The position numbers and the translations under genes are program-made. The notes under the pieces are model-generated. The model was not told the DNA's origin, did no database searches, and was given only the letters and a program-made list of their open reading frames with translations. A DNA stretch of 64,000 nt from Paludibacteraceae bacterium (lineage in GTDB: Bacteria; Bacteroidota; Bacteroidia; Bacteroidales; Paludibacteraceae): contig JAFPXH010000009.1 in assembly GCA_017394705.1 (NCBI GenBank), positions 124,001 through 188,000 of the forward strand, read 5' to 3'. Shown piece after piece: positions 17,343-26,717 of the stretch (positions are counted from its first letter, which is position 1; the number at the start of each line of letters is the position of its first letter).

Positions 17343-18183
17343 GGTGTGGTGTTTTTAGACGAAGTATATCTATGCTATATGCCAGTCCCACCCGCACATG
17401 GTGGAAGGGGTAATCTTTTATTCCCCACTGGTATTGGACGAAGGGCTCGAAGCCTTTGATATGTCCGGCGGCTCGCACTTTGAGCGTCATGGGCGCATCG
17501 CCATACCGCTCCCATCCTACGTACCCGCCAAACGCCAGGTGCGCAGAGAAATACTCATGTCGCAATTGTGCCTGCAAACCATACATAACGGCATCGTTCT
17601 GCCGTGCTTCAACTGTCTGCCAGCAAAGAAAGCCAACCGAGCCGGAGAAGCGCAGTTCTATATGCTTCAGGGACACTGACTGCCCCATCGTCAAGTCAAA
17701 GAAATATCCCGGACTATCGAAATGACGTTTGCGTTCAAACTGTCCACCGCTGGCGGTTTTCATGCCTAATCGGATAGTCATCTGTGGAATATATTTTGCG
17801 CTCTCGCTTTTGATCCATTCGTTATGTAGCACTTGCACTTCGGTCGCCAGATATACATCTCCTGCGCCACTACCCGTTCCGTCTTCTTGACTATACCACT
17901 CATAAACCGGCATCCAGATACTCAGATTCGCCCAACGTGTAAATAGAGGAGCGTGCACGCGCGCGAAGAGATCCGCAGTTTGGTCTCCCTTAAAACCGAA
18001 ATAGCCGTCGGCGGCGAGTTCCATACGCAATTTTGAAGAAGTCAGACCGTCAGACTGATCGATTACCGGCAGAGCATTAGGGCCGAAAAAAGCAGAGGCT
18101 ACACCGGTAGGTTCAAAAGCATAAAGTATGGAACTATAAATAAGCAGCAAGCCCAACAGTGTATATTTATGACTGTTATTCAT
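17335..18183 (-). CDS. Predicted outer-membrane protein of unknown family
   Basis: The 282-residue protein starts with a signal peptide (L-L-G-L-L-L-I-Y-S-S-I-L-Y-A-F) and continues with amphipathic strands typical of a small barrel. Examples are L-R-M-E-L-A-A-D-G-Y-F-G-F and V-R-V-G-L-A-Y-S-I-D near the end. No enzyme motif is visible. A GAGGAGGAT stretch precedes the ATG at 18183, and the start overlaps the GT39 stop by 8 bases. The same GAGGAGGAT-T/C-TGC-ATG context precedes the ligase-like gene. Confidence 0.65.
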   Translation of the reverse strand: MNNSHKYTLLGLLLIYSSILYAFEPTGVASAFFGPNALPVIDQSDGLTSSKLRMELAADGYFGFKGDQTADLFARVHAPLFTRWANLSIWMPVYEWYSQEDGTGSGAGDVYLATEVQVLHNEWIKSESAKYIPQMTIRLGMKTASGGQFERKRHFDSPGYFFDLTMGQSVSLKHIELRFSGSVGFLCWQTVEARQNDAVMYGLQAQLRHEYFSAHLAFGGYVGWERYGDAPMTLKVRAAGHIKGFEPFVQYQWGIKDYPFHHVRVGLAYSIDILRLKTPHHD

Positions 18184-19501
18184 GCAGATCCTCCTCTGTT
18201 AAATGATCGGTGATATATACTTTGCCTAATCTGCGTACACAAGCCGGTTTGCCGAGCATGTCGCGTTCTAAGTGTAATAAATCGTATTGGGTGTAGCGGT
18301 CATACATATTTCGAACCAAGACCGCTTCGTCATTATAATAGAAGCGATATAACGAAGGCGTTTGAAAAGAGCCATCAAAGACAACCGGCAGGCCCTTTGC
18401 CTCAGCATGGATTTGCTCCATCTGTTGTTGCTTGCCCGCCAACCCTGTTTGCGACGGGAGTATATTAAGCATTAAGACGATACGAGCTACGAGCAGTAAT
18501 CCTGCAAGCACACCAAAGGTAATTGTTAATCCAGGTTTCCATGTTGTCTCTTCTTCCATTAACAGGATAATTGCAGGAATACTGGTTACCATTGTCCAAT
18601 GCGGTTCGACATGTCCGCGGAACGACATCAGCAGAAAGAAAACCTGAAAACCGATTATTGTCACACCTAAAGAGCGGTGATACGCATCGCCGCGCAGGAT
18701 AGTCCGCATGCCAAGCAAAAGCATCAGCATCCATACTAAGGGATTGAATACCGCCCATTGGTTGGGGATGAATTCTAATGTATATAGAGGTGAATACGGG
18801 GTGGCTCTGGCTACCAAATGATATGTAAAAGACGGGAAATCGTTGGCGTATTGCCACCACAGATGCGGGAGCATCAGCACAGCCGCTATACCTACCGCGA
18901 CCCATGCACGTTTATCCCGAAGCAAGCGCCAATTACCTATTACTGCAAAAGCAATAACCAACACCGCCATATACTTACTATACATCATCCCTGCCATACT
19001 AATGCCCAAAAGGAGTGTATTAGGGGTTAGAGGGTTAGTGGTTAGGGGGTCAGGGGTACTCAAATGGCGGCGGTAGGAGAAATAAAACATGGCGGCGAAG
19101 AAGAGTAATGGCGCATCCGGTGTGGTAATGAATCCGTACGCACAGAACATCGGAATAGAAGCGGAGAGCAAAATAAATTTTGCCACTGGTGATTGGTGAT
19201 TGCTGATGGATAATTGGGGTATGGTTTCCCAAATGATATAGACGGTCGCCATGTGCATCAAAACCGTAGCAAGCCTGACACTCAGATTTTTGAGTATCAG
19301 GCTTGTATTCGGTACGATTGCAGCACTGAGTGCTGTCATCAATCCTACCATCGGCGGGTGATCAAAATAACCCCAGTTGAGGAACTGACCATATAGGCGA
19401 TAATAGGCTTCGTCGGCATGTATTTCACAAAAAAGCGCACACAACAAATCCAATAGTCCCCAAACGAGGAGCCATGGCCATATGCGTTGCCTTTCAGTCA
19501 T
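18176..19501 (-). CDS. GT39/ArnT-type membrane glycosyltransferase
   Basis: This 441-residue polytopic protein is of the dolichyl-phosphate-mannosyl / ArnT superfamily (PMT_2), which moves sugars from lipid-phosphate donors on the periplasmic side. Marks are the first-loop acidic motif E-I-H-A-D-E-A-Y-Y with Y-F-D-H-P-P-M, and T-T-P-D-A-P-L-L-F-F. Two loops are encoded by tandem 7-bp arrays: S-I-S-N-H-Q-S-P-V-A-K and S-T-P-D-P-L-T-T-N-P-L-T-P-N. They look like insertions relative to the family. It starts 12 bases downstream of dnaJ on the same strand. Confidence 0.85.
   Translation of the reverse strand: MTERQRIWPWLLVWGLLDLLCALFCEIHADEAYYRLYGQFLNWGYFDHPPMVGLMTALSAAIVPNTSLILKNLSVRLATVLMHMATVYIIWETIPQLSISNHQSPVAKFILLSASIPMFCAYGFITTPDAPLLFFAAMFYFSYRRHLSTPDPLTTNPLTPNTLLLGISMAGMMYSKYMAVLVIAFAVIGNWRLLRDKRAWVAVGIAAVLMLPHLWWQYANDFPSFTYHLVARATPYSPLYTLEFIPNQWAVFNPLVWMLMLLLGMRTILRGDAYHRSLGVTIIGFQVFFLLMSFRGHVEPHWTMVTSIPAIILLMEEETTWKPGLTITFGVLAGLLLVARIVLMLNILPSQTGLAGKQQQMEQIHAEAKGLPVVFDGSFQTPSLYRFYYNDEAVLVRNMYDRYTQYDLLHLERDMLGKPACVRRLGKVYITDHLTEEDLHE
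19020..19054 (-). repeat. Heptamer array inside GT39 coding sequence
   Basis: Five plus-strand 7-mers such as TTAGGGG and GTTAGTG encode, on the minus strand, a Pro/Thr/Asn-rich loop of the membrane protein. Confidence 0.85.
19187..19214 (-). repeat. Second heptamer array inside GT39 coding sequence
   Basis: Four units in register (TGGTGAT twice, then TGCTGAT and GGATAAT) encode a Ser/Asn/Gln-rich loop. Confidence 0.82.
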
Positions 19502-19513
19502 TCACTAACTCAT

Positions 19514-20677
19514 TCAACCAAAGAGGTTTCTGAAAAAATTCTTCTTATCTGCCGAGCCCGGTGCAATATTCGGACTATTCTGCAACTGCTCAATCAGTTT
19601 GCGTTCATCCTTATTCAACTTCTCCGGAATATAGACACCTACGTTTATCAACAAGTCGCCTGTGCCGTAACTGCGTCCATACTGATCTATTCTCGGCAAT
19701 CCTTTCCCTCTCATACGCAGCACCTTACCGGGTTGAGTTCCAGGTGTGATAGTTATCTTCACATCGCCCGTGAGAGTCGGTATCTGCACTTGCCCTCCGA
19801 GCACAGCCGTCGGCATATCTAACAGAAGGTTATAAATCAAGTCACTCTCCTGACGGATAAAATCCTTGTGTTCTTCCTCTTCGATGAGTACCAGCAGGTC
19901 TCCGCTGACACCTCCATGCGGAGCCGCATTCCCTTTACCAGGAACTGTCAGTTGCATGCCACCCATTACGCCAGCAGGGATAGTAATGGAGATAATTTCT
20001 TCATCTCTAACGACTCCCTGTCCGCCGCATTTAGGACATTTATTCTTGATTATTGTTCCTTCCCCGCTGCAGGTATCGCAGTCGCTTTGCACCTGCATCA
20101 TGCCGAAGATGCCTCGTTGCTGACGAATAACACGTCCGGTTCCCTTACATGTTGGACAAGTCTCTGTACGGCCGTCGGCAGAACCTGTGCCGTGACAATC
20201 CTTGCATTGTACCAACTTGCGCACCTTGATTTTTTTCTCACAACCGGATGCTATTTCCTCTAATGTCAAGCGCACTTTGACGCGCATGTCACTCCCCCGG
20301 CGCACACGCGATCCGCGGCTGCTACTGCGACCGCCCATAAACATCTCGCCGATGTCTCCCAAGTCAAAGCCCGCGCCCTCAAAGATATCTCCGAAATGGC
20401 TGAATATATCTTCCATCGACATACCGCCACCGCTAAAGCCACCGGCTCCACCCATTCCGGCAAAACCGAATTGGTCGTAACGTTGCCTTTTTTGCGGGTC
20501 TGAAAGCACCTCATAAGCCTCAGCTGCCTCTTTGAATTTCTCTTCAGCTTCTTTATCGCCCGGGTTTTTATCCGGGTGATACTGAATAGCTTTTTTACGG
20601 TAAGCTTTTTTTATCTCCTCCGCGCTGGCTGTTTTCGGCACTTCCAGCACTTCATAATAATCTCTCTTTTCTGCCAT
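19514..20677 (-). CDS. dnaJ: Chaperone protein DnaJ
   Basis: The 387-residue protein has full DnaJ architecture. The J domain has H-P-D-K at ~34, then a Gly-rich linker with G-G-A-G-G-F-S-G-G, four C-x-x-C-x-G-x-G zinc repeats (C-K-D-C, C-P-T-C, C-D-T-C, C-P-K-C), and the C-terminal substrate-binding domains. It stimulates DnaK ATPase. dnaK itself is not in the window. It follows grpE, separated by a heptamer array. Confidence 0.97.
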   Translation of the reverse strand: MAEKRDYYEVLEVPKTASAEEIKKAYRKKAIQYHPDKNPGDKEAEEKFKEAAEAYEVLSDPQKRQRYDQFGFAGMGGAGGFSGGGMSMEDIFSHFGDIFEGAGFDLGDIGEMFMGGRSSSRGSRVRRGSDMRVKVRLTLEEIASGCEKKIKVRKLVQCKDCHGTGSADGRTETCPTCKGTGRVIRQQRGIFGMMQVQSDCDTCSGEGTIIKNKCPKCGGQGVVRDEEIISITIPAGVMGGMQLTVPGKGNAAPHGGVSGDLLVLIEEEEHKDFIRQESDLIYNLLLDMPTAVLGGQVQIPTLTGDVKITITPGTQPGKVLRMRGKGLPRIDQYGRSYGTGDLLINVGVYIPEKLNKDERKLIEQLQNSPNIAPGSADKKNFFRNLFG

Positions 20678-20682
20678 AATTT

Positions 20683-20710
20683 GTTTAGTGTTTAGGGTTT
20701 AGTGTTTAAC
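20683..20710 (-). repeat. Heptamer array between grpE and dnaJ
   Basis: Four plus-strand units (GTTTAGT, GTTTAGG, GTTTAGT, GTTTAAC), the same type as at 6583-6610. Here the genes run on the opposite strand, so orientation is not tied to transcription. Confidence 0.9.
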
Positions 20711-20712
20711 GG

Positions 20713-21213
20713 TTATTCGCCAACGACGACCTTTGCAAACCGAATTACCTTATCGCCGAGCTTATATCCTTTCTGCGTACAGTCAATCACTTTTCCTTTC
20801 TTATCCTCCCCTGCAGCGAAGGTCGTCACGGCCTCGTGCTCATCGGTATTGAAGTCCACACCTTCGGTCTCAATGGGGTGCACATCGTTCTTATCGAGGA
20901 AGGATAGAAACTTCTGATAAATAAGTTTCACGCCTTCATCTTCGGTAGCTTTTATGGCGCGCTCGAAATCATCCACAAGGGGAAGCATCTCCGTAAAAAT
21001 GCGTTCGCCAGCCGTCTCCATGAGTTCTAATTTCTCCTTATTCGTACGACGACGGAAGTTATCGAACTCCGCCATCATTCGCAGGTTCTTGTCCTCAAGT
21101 TCAGCAATACGTGCTTGCAGTTCGTCCATTGTCGGACCCTGTTGCTCTTGCGTTTGCTCTTGGATTTGTTCCTCAACAGGTTGTTTTACTTGTTTTTTAT
21201 CTTTCTTACTCAT
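20713..21213 (-). CDS. grpE: Nucleotide exchange factor GrpE
   Basis: This 166-residue protein has a charged Gln/Glu-rich N terminus. A long coiled-coil follows (L-R-M-M-A-E-F-D-N-F-R-R-R-T-N-K-E), then the beta domain with H-E-A-V-T-T and Y-K-L-G-D-K-V-I-R-F-A-K-V-V-V. GrpE releases ADP from DnaK. It is translated just ahead of dnaJ. A palindrome lies 18-32 bases upstream of the ATG. Confidence 0.95.
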   Translation of the reverse strand: MSKKDKKQVKQPVEEQIQEQTQEQQGPTMDELQARIAELEDKNLRMMAEFDNFRRRTNKEKLELMETAGERIFTEMLPLVDDFERAIKATEDEGVKLIYQKFLSFLDKNDVHPIETEGVDFNTDEHEAVTTFAAGEDKKGKVIDCTQKGYKLGDKVIRFAKVVVGE

Positions 21214-21230
21214 AATACAAAATTTTACAC

Positions 21231-21245
21231 TTTGACGAGGTCAAA
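21231..21245 (-). promoter_or_regulatory. Palindrome upstream of grpE
   Basis: TTTGAC-GAG-GTCAAA is a perfect 6+6 inverted repeat 18 bases upstream of the grpE ATG. It could be an operator or part of a promoter; no regulator is identified. The remaining bases up to ruvB (21246-21351) show nothing further. Confidence 0.4.
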
Positions 21246-21351
21246 TTATGTGCCATACATATGTACACTGCCATTTTGGCAGAAGACTGGGGAGGTTGGG
21301 CGAATGAAGGACGCAGTAAAAATATTACGCCGAGGGCTACGCCATTAGTCG

Positions 21352-22368
21352 CTAGAACATAGACTGCTGTCCATCGGGAGCGAGAGGGGTCTTGCCAAGG
21401 TGCTTGTATGCCAATTCGGTGGCTTCGCGGCCACGCGGTGTACGTTTGATAAAACCTTCCTTGATAAGGAAAGGTTCGTACACATCTTCGATGGTACCTG
21501 CATCTTCGCCCATAGCAGTAGCGATGGTATTAAGTCCGACGGGTCCGCCACGGAACTTATCGATGATTGTCAGTAGCAGTTTGTTATCTATCTGATCGAG
21601 CCCAAATGTATCGATATTAAGTGCCTCAAGAGCGTACTTGGCTATCTCCAGATCGATGGCACCATCTCCCTTCACCTGCGCAAAATCGCGCACACGGCGC
21701 AGGAGGGCATTGGCTATACGGGGCGTACCACGGCTGCGACGTGCTATCTCACCGGCCGCTTTTTCGTTGATTTCTACATTGAGTAGTCGCGCCGAACGCT
21801 TGACGATACCAGCAAGGATATCTGCATCGTAATACTCGAGATGACAGTTGATGCCAAAACGTGCACGGAGCGGGCTGGTCAACAGTCCTTGACGAGTGGT
21901 AGCCCCGATGAGGGTGAAATGGTTGAGGTCAATCTGTATCGTTCGAGCTGAAGGGCCTTTGTCAATCATAATATCAATGCGATAGTCTTCCATCGCGGAG
22001 TAGAGGTACTCTTCCACGATAGGCGAGAGACGATGTATCTCATCGATAAAAAGGACGTCGTTGGGTTCGAGCGATGTGAGCAAACCAGCCAAGTCTCCGG
22101 GTTTATCAAGCACCGGACCGCTCGTCACTTTGAAACCTACTCCGAGCTCGTTGGCGATAATGTTCGCCAGAGTTGTCTTACCAAGTCCCGGAGGGCCAAA
22201 GAGTAGCACATGGTCAAGACTCTCTTCGCGCATTTTTGCGGCTTCGACGAAAATCTTAAGGTTAGAGGTCACTTTACTCTGACCTGCAAAGTCGGCAAAG
22301 CACAAAGGTCGCAAGGCATTGTCCTGCTCTTTCTCAGACATCTGTTGTCGTATATCGAATTCACTCAT
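21352..22368 (-). CDS. ruvB: Holliday junction helicase RuvB
   Basis: The 338-residue AAA+ protein has the RuvB N terminus L-R-P-L-x-F-x-D-F-x-G-Q, Walker [10 protein letters not shown], Walker [10 protein letters not shown], sensor G-A-T-T-R and the C-terminal winged helix with T-P-R-G-R. It drives branch migration with RuvA. Its start overlaps the end of the upstream GldA-like ATPase by 8 bases. Confidence 0.97.
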   Translation of the reverse strand: MSEFDIRQQMSEKEQDNALRPLCFADFAGQSKVTSNLKIFVEAAKMREESLDHVLLFGPPGLGKTTLANIIANELGVGFKVTSGPVLDKPGDLAGLLTSLEPNDVLFIDEIHRLSPIVEEYLYSAMEDYRIDIMIDKGPSARTIQIDLNHFTLIGATTRQGLLTSPLRARFGINCHLEYYDADILAGIVKRSARLLNVEINEKAAGEIARRSRGTPRIANALLRRVRDFAQVKGDGAIDLEIAKYALEALNIDTFGLDQIDNKLLLTIIDKFRGGPVGLNTIATAMGEDAGTIEDVYEPFLIKEGFIKRTPRGREATELAYKHLGKTPLAPDGQQSMF

Positions 22369-23038
22369 TCGGATTAGGTGTTAGTGGGTTAGTGGATGAA
22401 TGGAATAACTCCTCGAGATTACTAATCTCGTCAATCATTTTATCGGCTTTTATCTGGCCATGGTCAAGGATGATGACTCGGTCGCACATTTCATGCACTT
22501 CTTGCATAATATGCGTGGAAAGAATAACGGTACGCTCTTTGCCCAAATCTCGAATCAGGGCACGAATTTCGACGAGTTGGTTAGGGTCGAGACCAGTGGT
22601 AGGTTCATCGAGTATCAGCAGTTGCGGGTCACCAAGAAGCGCCTGCGCTAATCCCACACGCTGACGATAGCCTTTGCTCAGTTCTCGGATATGCTTATGA
22701 CGTTCAGGTGTTAATCCGACAAGGTCGATAAGTTTATTGACATTTTTCTTTTGTGATTGGCTATTGGTCATTTGCGCCATAAAGGCGAGGTATTCGGCGA
22801 CATACATCTCCTCGTAGAGAGGATTATTCTCTGGCAGATAGCCTATACGCACCGGTGCTTGAATCGAGCCACTATCCGCTTTCCATAGTCCGATAAGGAT
22901 CTTCATCAGTGTCGATTTGCCAGCACCGTTAGGTCCAAGCAGCCCCAGGACCTGCCCTTCGGGAATCTCCATCGTCACATCGCGCAAGACTTGCTGCGCA
23001 CCAAAAGACTTACAGATATGCTCTATTACAACAGCCAT
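22361..23038 (-). CDS. GldA-like ABC transporter ATP-binding protein
   Basis: The protein is 225 residues, with Walker [10 protein letters not shown], signature L-S-K-G-Y-R-Q-R and Walker [15 protein letters not shown], the form seen in the gliding-associated GldA / ABC-2 group of Bacteroidetes. Compared with the ~300 residues usual for GldA it lacks the C-terminal extension, and its last residues ([12 protein letters not shown]) come from an octamer array. A second array encodes M-T-N-S-Q-S-Q inside the helical domain. No partner permease is adjacent. Gliding itself is not implied. Confidence 0.85.
   Translation of the reverse strand: MAVVIEHICKSFGAQQVLRDVTMEIPEGQVLGLLGPNGAGKSTLMKILIGLWKADSGSIQAPVRIGYLPENNPLYEEMYVAEYLAFMAQMTNSQSQKKNVNKLIDLVGLTPERHKHIRELSKGYRQRVGLAQALLGDPQLLILDEPTTGLDPNQLVEIRALIRDLGKERTVILSTHIMQEVHEMCDRVIILDHGQIKADKMIDEISNLEELFHSSTNPLTPNPNE
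22371..22402 (-). repeat. Octamer array at ABC ATPase / ruvB junction
   Basis: Four 8-bp units (for example GGATTAGG and GGTTAGTG) encode the C terminus of the ATPase. Confidence 0.8.
22751..22778 (-). repeat. Heptamer array inside the ABC ATPase gene
   Basis: Four units (TTGTGAT, TGGCTAT, TGGTCAT, TTGCGCC) encode Q-M-T-N-S-Q-S-Q in the protein. Confidence 0.75.
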
Positions 23039-23049
23039 TTAGTCATAAA

Positions 23050-23092
23050 CCTTTGCGGCTGCAAAGGTACAACAAAAAAATGACATACGCAA
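23050..23092 (-). promoter_or_regulatory. Promoter of the ABC ATPase-ruvB unit with an overlapping palindrome
   Basis: On the minus strand TTG (23092-23090) and TACCTTTG (23069-23062) are 20 bases apart. The box is half of an 8+8 perfect palindrome, ACCTTTGC-GGCT-GCAAAGGT, at 23050-23069, so a dimeric regulator could cover it. Confidence 0.72.
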
Positions 23093-23124
23093 GTACGCAT
23101 GCCACTTTTTTGCATAAATAGGTC

Positions 23125-23418
23125 TTACACCGTAGCTACAATATCCCAGACGAAAGCACGAACACCTACCTCCTCATTACGGAGGTCGAGTTTTTTAATG
23201 GACTCCAAGAGCGCGGGCACTTGTTCGTCCTCCACGACGGTGATGACGCACGAGTTCATTTCGGGCCATGCGTGAGTACCACGGCGGGGTTCGCCACCGT
23301 TGGTACCACGACCTTGCACTTGCTCAAAGAACGTGAAGCCCTTGATGCCCAAGACATCCAACATATATTCCACTCTACCAGTATTAGCCTGGTTGAAAAC
23401 TATCATTACACTTTTCAT
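23125..23418 (-). CDS. PII-like protein linked to RND efflux
   Basis: This 97-residue protein looks like a P-II-type trimeric signalling protein: K-S-V-M-I-V-F strand, Q-G-R-G-T-N-G-G-E-P-R-R-G-T-H-A-W-P loop, and a V-I-T-V-V-E-D-E-Q-V strand. Small PII-like proteins of this kind occur at the end of RND efflux operons in Bacteroidetes, as here. The ligand is unknown. It lacks the conserved T-loop tyrosine pattern of GlnB, so a nitrogen role is not supported. Confidence 0.65.
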   Translation of the reverse strand: MKSVMIVFNQANTGRVEYMLDVLGIKGFTFFEQVQGRGTNGGEPRRGTHAWPEMNSCVITVVEDEQVPALLESIKKLDLRNEEVGVRAFVWDIVATV

Positions 23419-23429
23419 AAGTAAAAATC

Positions 23430-23457
23430 AGTCGAAAGTCAAAAGTCGAAAGCCAAA
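23430..23457 (-). repeat. Heptamer array between RND and PII-like genes
   Basis: Four units, two of AGTCGAA, one AGTCAAA and one AGCCAAA, lie just upstream of the PII-like start. Confidence 0.88.
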
Positions 23458-23514
23458 AGCATAGTTTGTTTCGACTCTGACATGCGACAATATAATACGT
23501 TAAACATTTTGTGC

Positions 23515-23542
23515 TTTCTACTTTTTACTTTCCTCTTTCGAC
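23515..23542 (-). repeat. Heptamer array encoding the RND C terminus
   Basis: Four T-rich units (TTTCTAC, TTTTTAC, TTTCCTC, TTTCGAC) contain the minus-strand stop of the RND gene and encode its Lys/Ser/Glu tail. Confidence 0.85.
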
Positions 23543-26500
23543 TTAACTTTGAGGTTCATGAAGATGAATTTCTTGCGGAGGGCTTCCTGTTTGTCGCGGT
23601 CGCCGTGGCGGGACATGACACCGTAGAGCACAGGCACTACGTAGAGCGTCAGGAAAGTCGAGACGGTCAGACCGCCGATGACGACGATACCCAACGGTTG
23701 CCACATCTCGGCACCTTCACCGGAAGAAACCGCCATAGGAATCATACCGAGGATGGTAGTGAACGCCGTCATAAGCACAGGACGGATACGGCTGCGTCCG
23801 GACATCTGGATAGCCTGATTCAACTCGTAGCCACGCTCGCGCATAAGGTTGATATAGTCCACAAGCACGATACCGTTCTTCACCACAATACCCACCAGAA
23901 GCACCAGACCGAGGGCACCAATCATATCCAGCGAACGGCCAGTGAGCCAGAGGGCTACAATGACACCCGAGAGGGCAAACGGGATAGAAAACATGATGAT
24001 TGCCGGCATCCGGAGCGACTCGAACTGCGAAGCCATGACGATATATACCAGCAGGATAATCATCAGGCCGAGCAGAATCATGTCGGAGAAAGTATCCTGC
24101 TGCGTCTCGTAGTTACCGCCAATATGGGTAGAGTAACCGACAGGGATGTCGAGTTGCGGAATGACCTCCGCCTCTATCGCTTTCGCCAGTTCACCAAGGG
24201 TGGTGTTGTACGGCGTAGCCTTGACGGTGACTATACGCTGGCGCGCCTTACGCTCGATGGTAGGCGGTGCCCAGTATTCGCCGACCGTAGCGACCTCGGA
24301 GAGTTTGACGGTCTTACCCGTCACCGTAGGGATAGAGAGGTTGAGGATGTCGGAAATCGAGTTGCGGTCCTCCTCCATGAGGCGTACCACAATGTCGTAC
24401 TCCGAGCCGTCGTCCTTGAGATAGCCGCAGTTCATACCCGCCACGCGGTTACGCAGATAGGTTGAAATGGTTGCAGAAGAGAGGCCGAGACGCGACGCTT
24501 TCTCTTTATCGACAGTAATCTTAATATCCGGACGGTCATCCTCGCGTGAGATATTCACGTCGCGGGCGCCGGGCAGTTGCGAGATGAGCTGACGGCACTG
24601 CTCCGCCATCTGGGAGGTCTTGTCAAAGTCATAACCGTAAATCTCCAAGTCCACCGTGTTACCGCCTCCGGGTCCTCCGGACGAAACAGCACACTGGTAT
24701 TCGTTAATCTCCGGGTATTTCGCCATCTCCTGACGGAGGATCTCGGCGATCGTCCAGATGTCGCGGTCACGCTCCCACTTCTTAGGCAGACGGACAGTCA
24801 TCTGGATCTTGTTGTTCATCGTCGAAGAGAAGAGAGCCGCGATAGAGGCATCGTCGTTCGAACCGGCGGAGGTGTTGATCAACTGAATCTCCGGCACCAG
24901 TTCCACGAAGCGTGCTTCCAGTTTGCGGGCGGTCTTGAGAGTCTCCTCGATACGCGTACCGCGTTGCAGTTTGACGGTCACGGAGAGACGTCCATTATCC
25001 TGCTCCTGCATGAAGTCCGTACCGATCTTGCCTGCAAAGACAGGAATCAGAGAGGCGGCAAAGAACGCAATGAGGATAAGGAAGGTGAGCGCTTTGTGAC
25101 GCAGGCACCAGCCCAGCGACTTGGCGTAATACTCGTCAATAATATCCAGTCCCCGTACCACCGTGCGCTCGTACCAGCCTTTCTTGCCCGCCTCGTCATC
25201 CACGAGGTTGCCGTTCTCATCGACATGCACTTTCTTGGCTTTCAGCAGTTTGGAGCAGAGCATAGGTGTCAGCGAGATAGCCACGAGAGTGGAAGTACAG
25301 CAGACAACGGTCACTATCCATCCGAGTTCATGGAACATGATTCCCGCCATGCCGGAGAGCATCGTCAGCGGCACGAATACCACTACGAGCACGAGCGTAG
25401 TAGCGATAACGGATACCCATACCTCGTTGGTGGCGTAGATAGACGCCTCATGCGGGTCCTCGCCGCGCTCCACGTGACGGGTGATATTCTCCAAGACCAC
25501 GATCGCATCGTCCACCACCATACCGATAGCGATGGTGAGCGAACAGAGGGAGATGATATTCAACGACGAATCCGCCAAGCCGAGGTAGATAAACGCCACG
25601 ATGAGGGCGATAGGAATAGTAATACCGATGATAATCGTCGCACGCCATTTGCCGAGGAAGAAGAGCACCACGAGCACCACGAAGAGAAGGGCGTAAAGCA
25701 CGGATTCTTCGAGGGAGTTGATGGAGTTCTGGATGTTCTCCGAGGAGTCGTAGATCTTCTCAATCTTGACGTCCGTCGGGAGCTGTTTCTGTATCTTCGC
25801 CAGTTCGGCACGCACGTCCTTACAAACCTGCACGGTGTTGGCACCGGTCTGCTTGGCAATGACCAGACGCACAGCTTCACGGCCGTTGGTCTTCTCGTCC
25901 AGCGAGAGGTCTTTGATGGTATCCTTGACGGTAGCTATGTCGCGGATGAAGACCTGCTGGCCCTGCGGCGTCATGGCTACCATGAGGTTGGCTATCTCGG
26001 AGGACTCGATGTATTCCGAACGCACCTGCATCTGGTACTGCTCCTGCGGCATCTTAATCGTACCCGAAGAGAGGTTGAGGTTATTCGCAGAAACGACTTG
26101 CCCCACCTGCTCCAGCGTGATACCGTACGCGTCCAGTTTCTGCTGGTCGATATTGACATAAACATAGCGGTCCGGCGCACCCGAGAGAGAGATATTACCG
26201 ATACCGTCAATATGGTTCAACTGCGGTACCACTTCGTCGTTCAGAATCTTATCCAGACCCGCATAAGTCTCGTCCGCCGTGATGGAGTACTGGCAGATAG
26301 GCATGGAGGACGTGGAGAGCTTGAAGATAACCGGCTTGGCGCAGTTGTCCGGCAGGTTGTTTGCCGCCATATCGACGAACGAACGCACGTCGTTCACCGC
26401 CTCGTCCATGTTACTACCCCACTCCAACTCCAGCGTTACCACGGAGATGTTATCCTTGGACTGCGAAGTGATGTGTTTGAGGTGATCGACGGAGGTCAGG

Positions 26501-26709
26501 GCGTTCTCCATGATCTTCGTCACGTTGGTCTCCATCTCGGAAGCCGATGCACCCGGGTAGGTGGTCATGACCGTGATATACGGCGGGTCCATCTCCGGGA
26601 ACTGGTCAATCGGCAGCTTCAGGAAACTATATATACCGATGACGATGACCGCCACAAAGATAAGGGCGGTGGTTACCGGTTTTTGGATTGCTGATTTATA
26701 AATGCTCAT
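23518..26709 (-). CDS. RND multidrug efflux transporter, inner-membrane pump (AcrB-like)
   Basis: This 1063-residue HAE1-type pump has twelve predicted membrane segments and two large periplasmic domains. N-terminal P-V-T-T-A-L-I-F-V-A-V and P-G-A-S-A-S-E-M-E are typical. TM4 carries G-M-V-V-D-D-A-I-V-V-L-E-N with the two proton-relay Asp residues. Together with the adjacent AcrA-like and TolC-like proteins it exports drugs, bile acids or dyes across both membranes. Its tail (S-K-E-E-S-K-K) is repeat-encoded. It is third in the tetR-tolC-acrA-acrB-PII order. Confidence 0.95.
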   Translation of the reverse strand: MSIYKSAIQKPVTTALIFVAVIVIGIYSFLKLPIDQFPEMDPPYITVMTTYPGASASEMETNVTKIMENALTSVDHLKHITSQSKDNISVVTLELEWGSNMDEAVNDVRSFVDMAANNLPDNCAKPVIFKLSTSSMPICQYSITADETYAGLDKILNDEVVPQLNHIDGIGNISLSGAPDRYVYVNIDQQKLDAYGITLEQVGQVVSANNLNLSSGTIKMPQEQYQMQVRSEYIESSEIANLMVAMTPQGQQVFIRDIATVKDTIKDLSLDEKTNGREAVRLVIAKQTGANTVQVCKDVRAELAKIQKQLPTDVKIEKIYDSSENIQNSINSLEESVLYALLFVVLVVLFFLGKWRATIIIGITIPIALIVAFIYLGLADSSLNIISLCSLTIAIGMVVDDAIVVLENITRHVERGEDPHEASIYATNEVWVSVIATTLVLVVVFVPLTMLSGMAGIMFHELGWIVTVVCCTSTLVAISLTPMLCSKLLKAKKVHVDENGNLVDDEAGKKGWYERTVVRGLDIIDEYYAKSLGWCLRHKALTFLILIAFFAASLIPVFAGKIGTDFMQEQDNGRLSVTVKLQRGTRIEETLKTARKLEARFVELVPEIQLINTSAGSNDDASIAALFSSTMNNKIQMTVRLPKKWERDRDIWTIAEILRQEMAKYPEINEYQCAVSSGGPGGGNTVDLEIYGYDFDKTSQMAEQCRQLISQLPGARDVNISREDDRPDIKITVDKEKASRLGLSSATISTYLRNRVAGMNCGYLKDDGSEYDIVVRLMEEDRNSISDILNLSIPTVTGKTVKLSEVATVGEYWAPPTIERKARQRIVTVKATPYNTTLGELAKAIEAEVIPQLDIPVGYSTHIGGNYETQQDTFSDMILLGLMIILLVYIVMASQFESLRMPAIIMFSIPFALSGVIVALWLTGRSLDMIGALGLVLLVGIVVKNGIVLVDYINLMRERGYELNQAIQMSGRSRIRPVLMTAFTTILGMIPMAVSSGEGAEMWQPLGIVVIGGLTVSTFLTLYVVPVLYGVMSRHGDRDKQEALRKKFIFMNLKVKSKEESKK

Positions 26710-26717
26710 AGGATTTC

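Noticed and set aside
23482..26694. Long plus-strand open frames opposite the RND pump (327 and 705 codons)
   Set aside because: They mirror the codon bias of the real minus-strand gene, have His/Arg-rich composition, and no family likeness.
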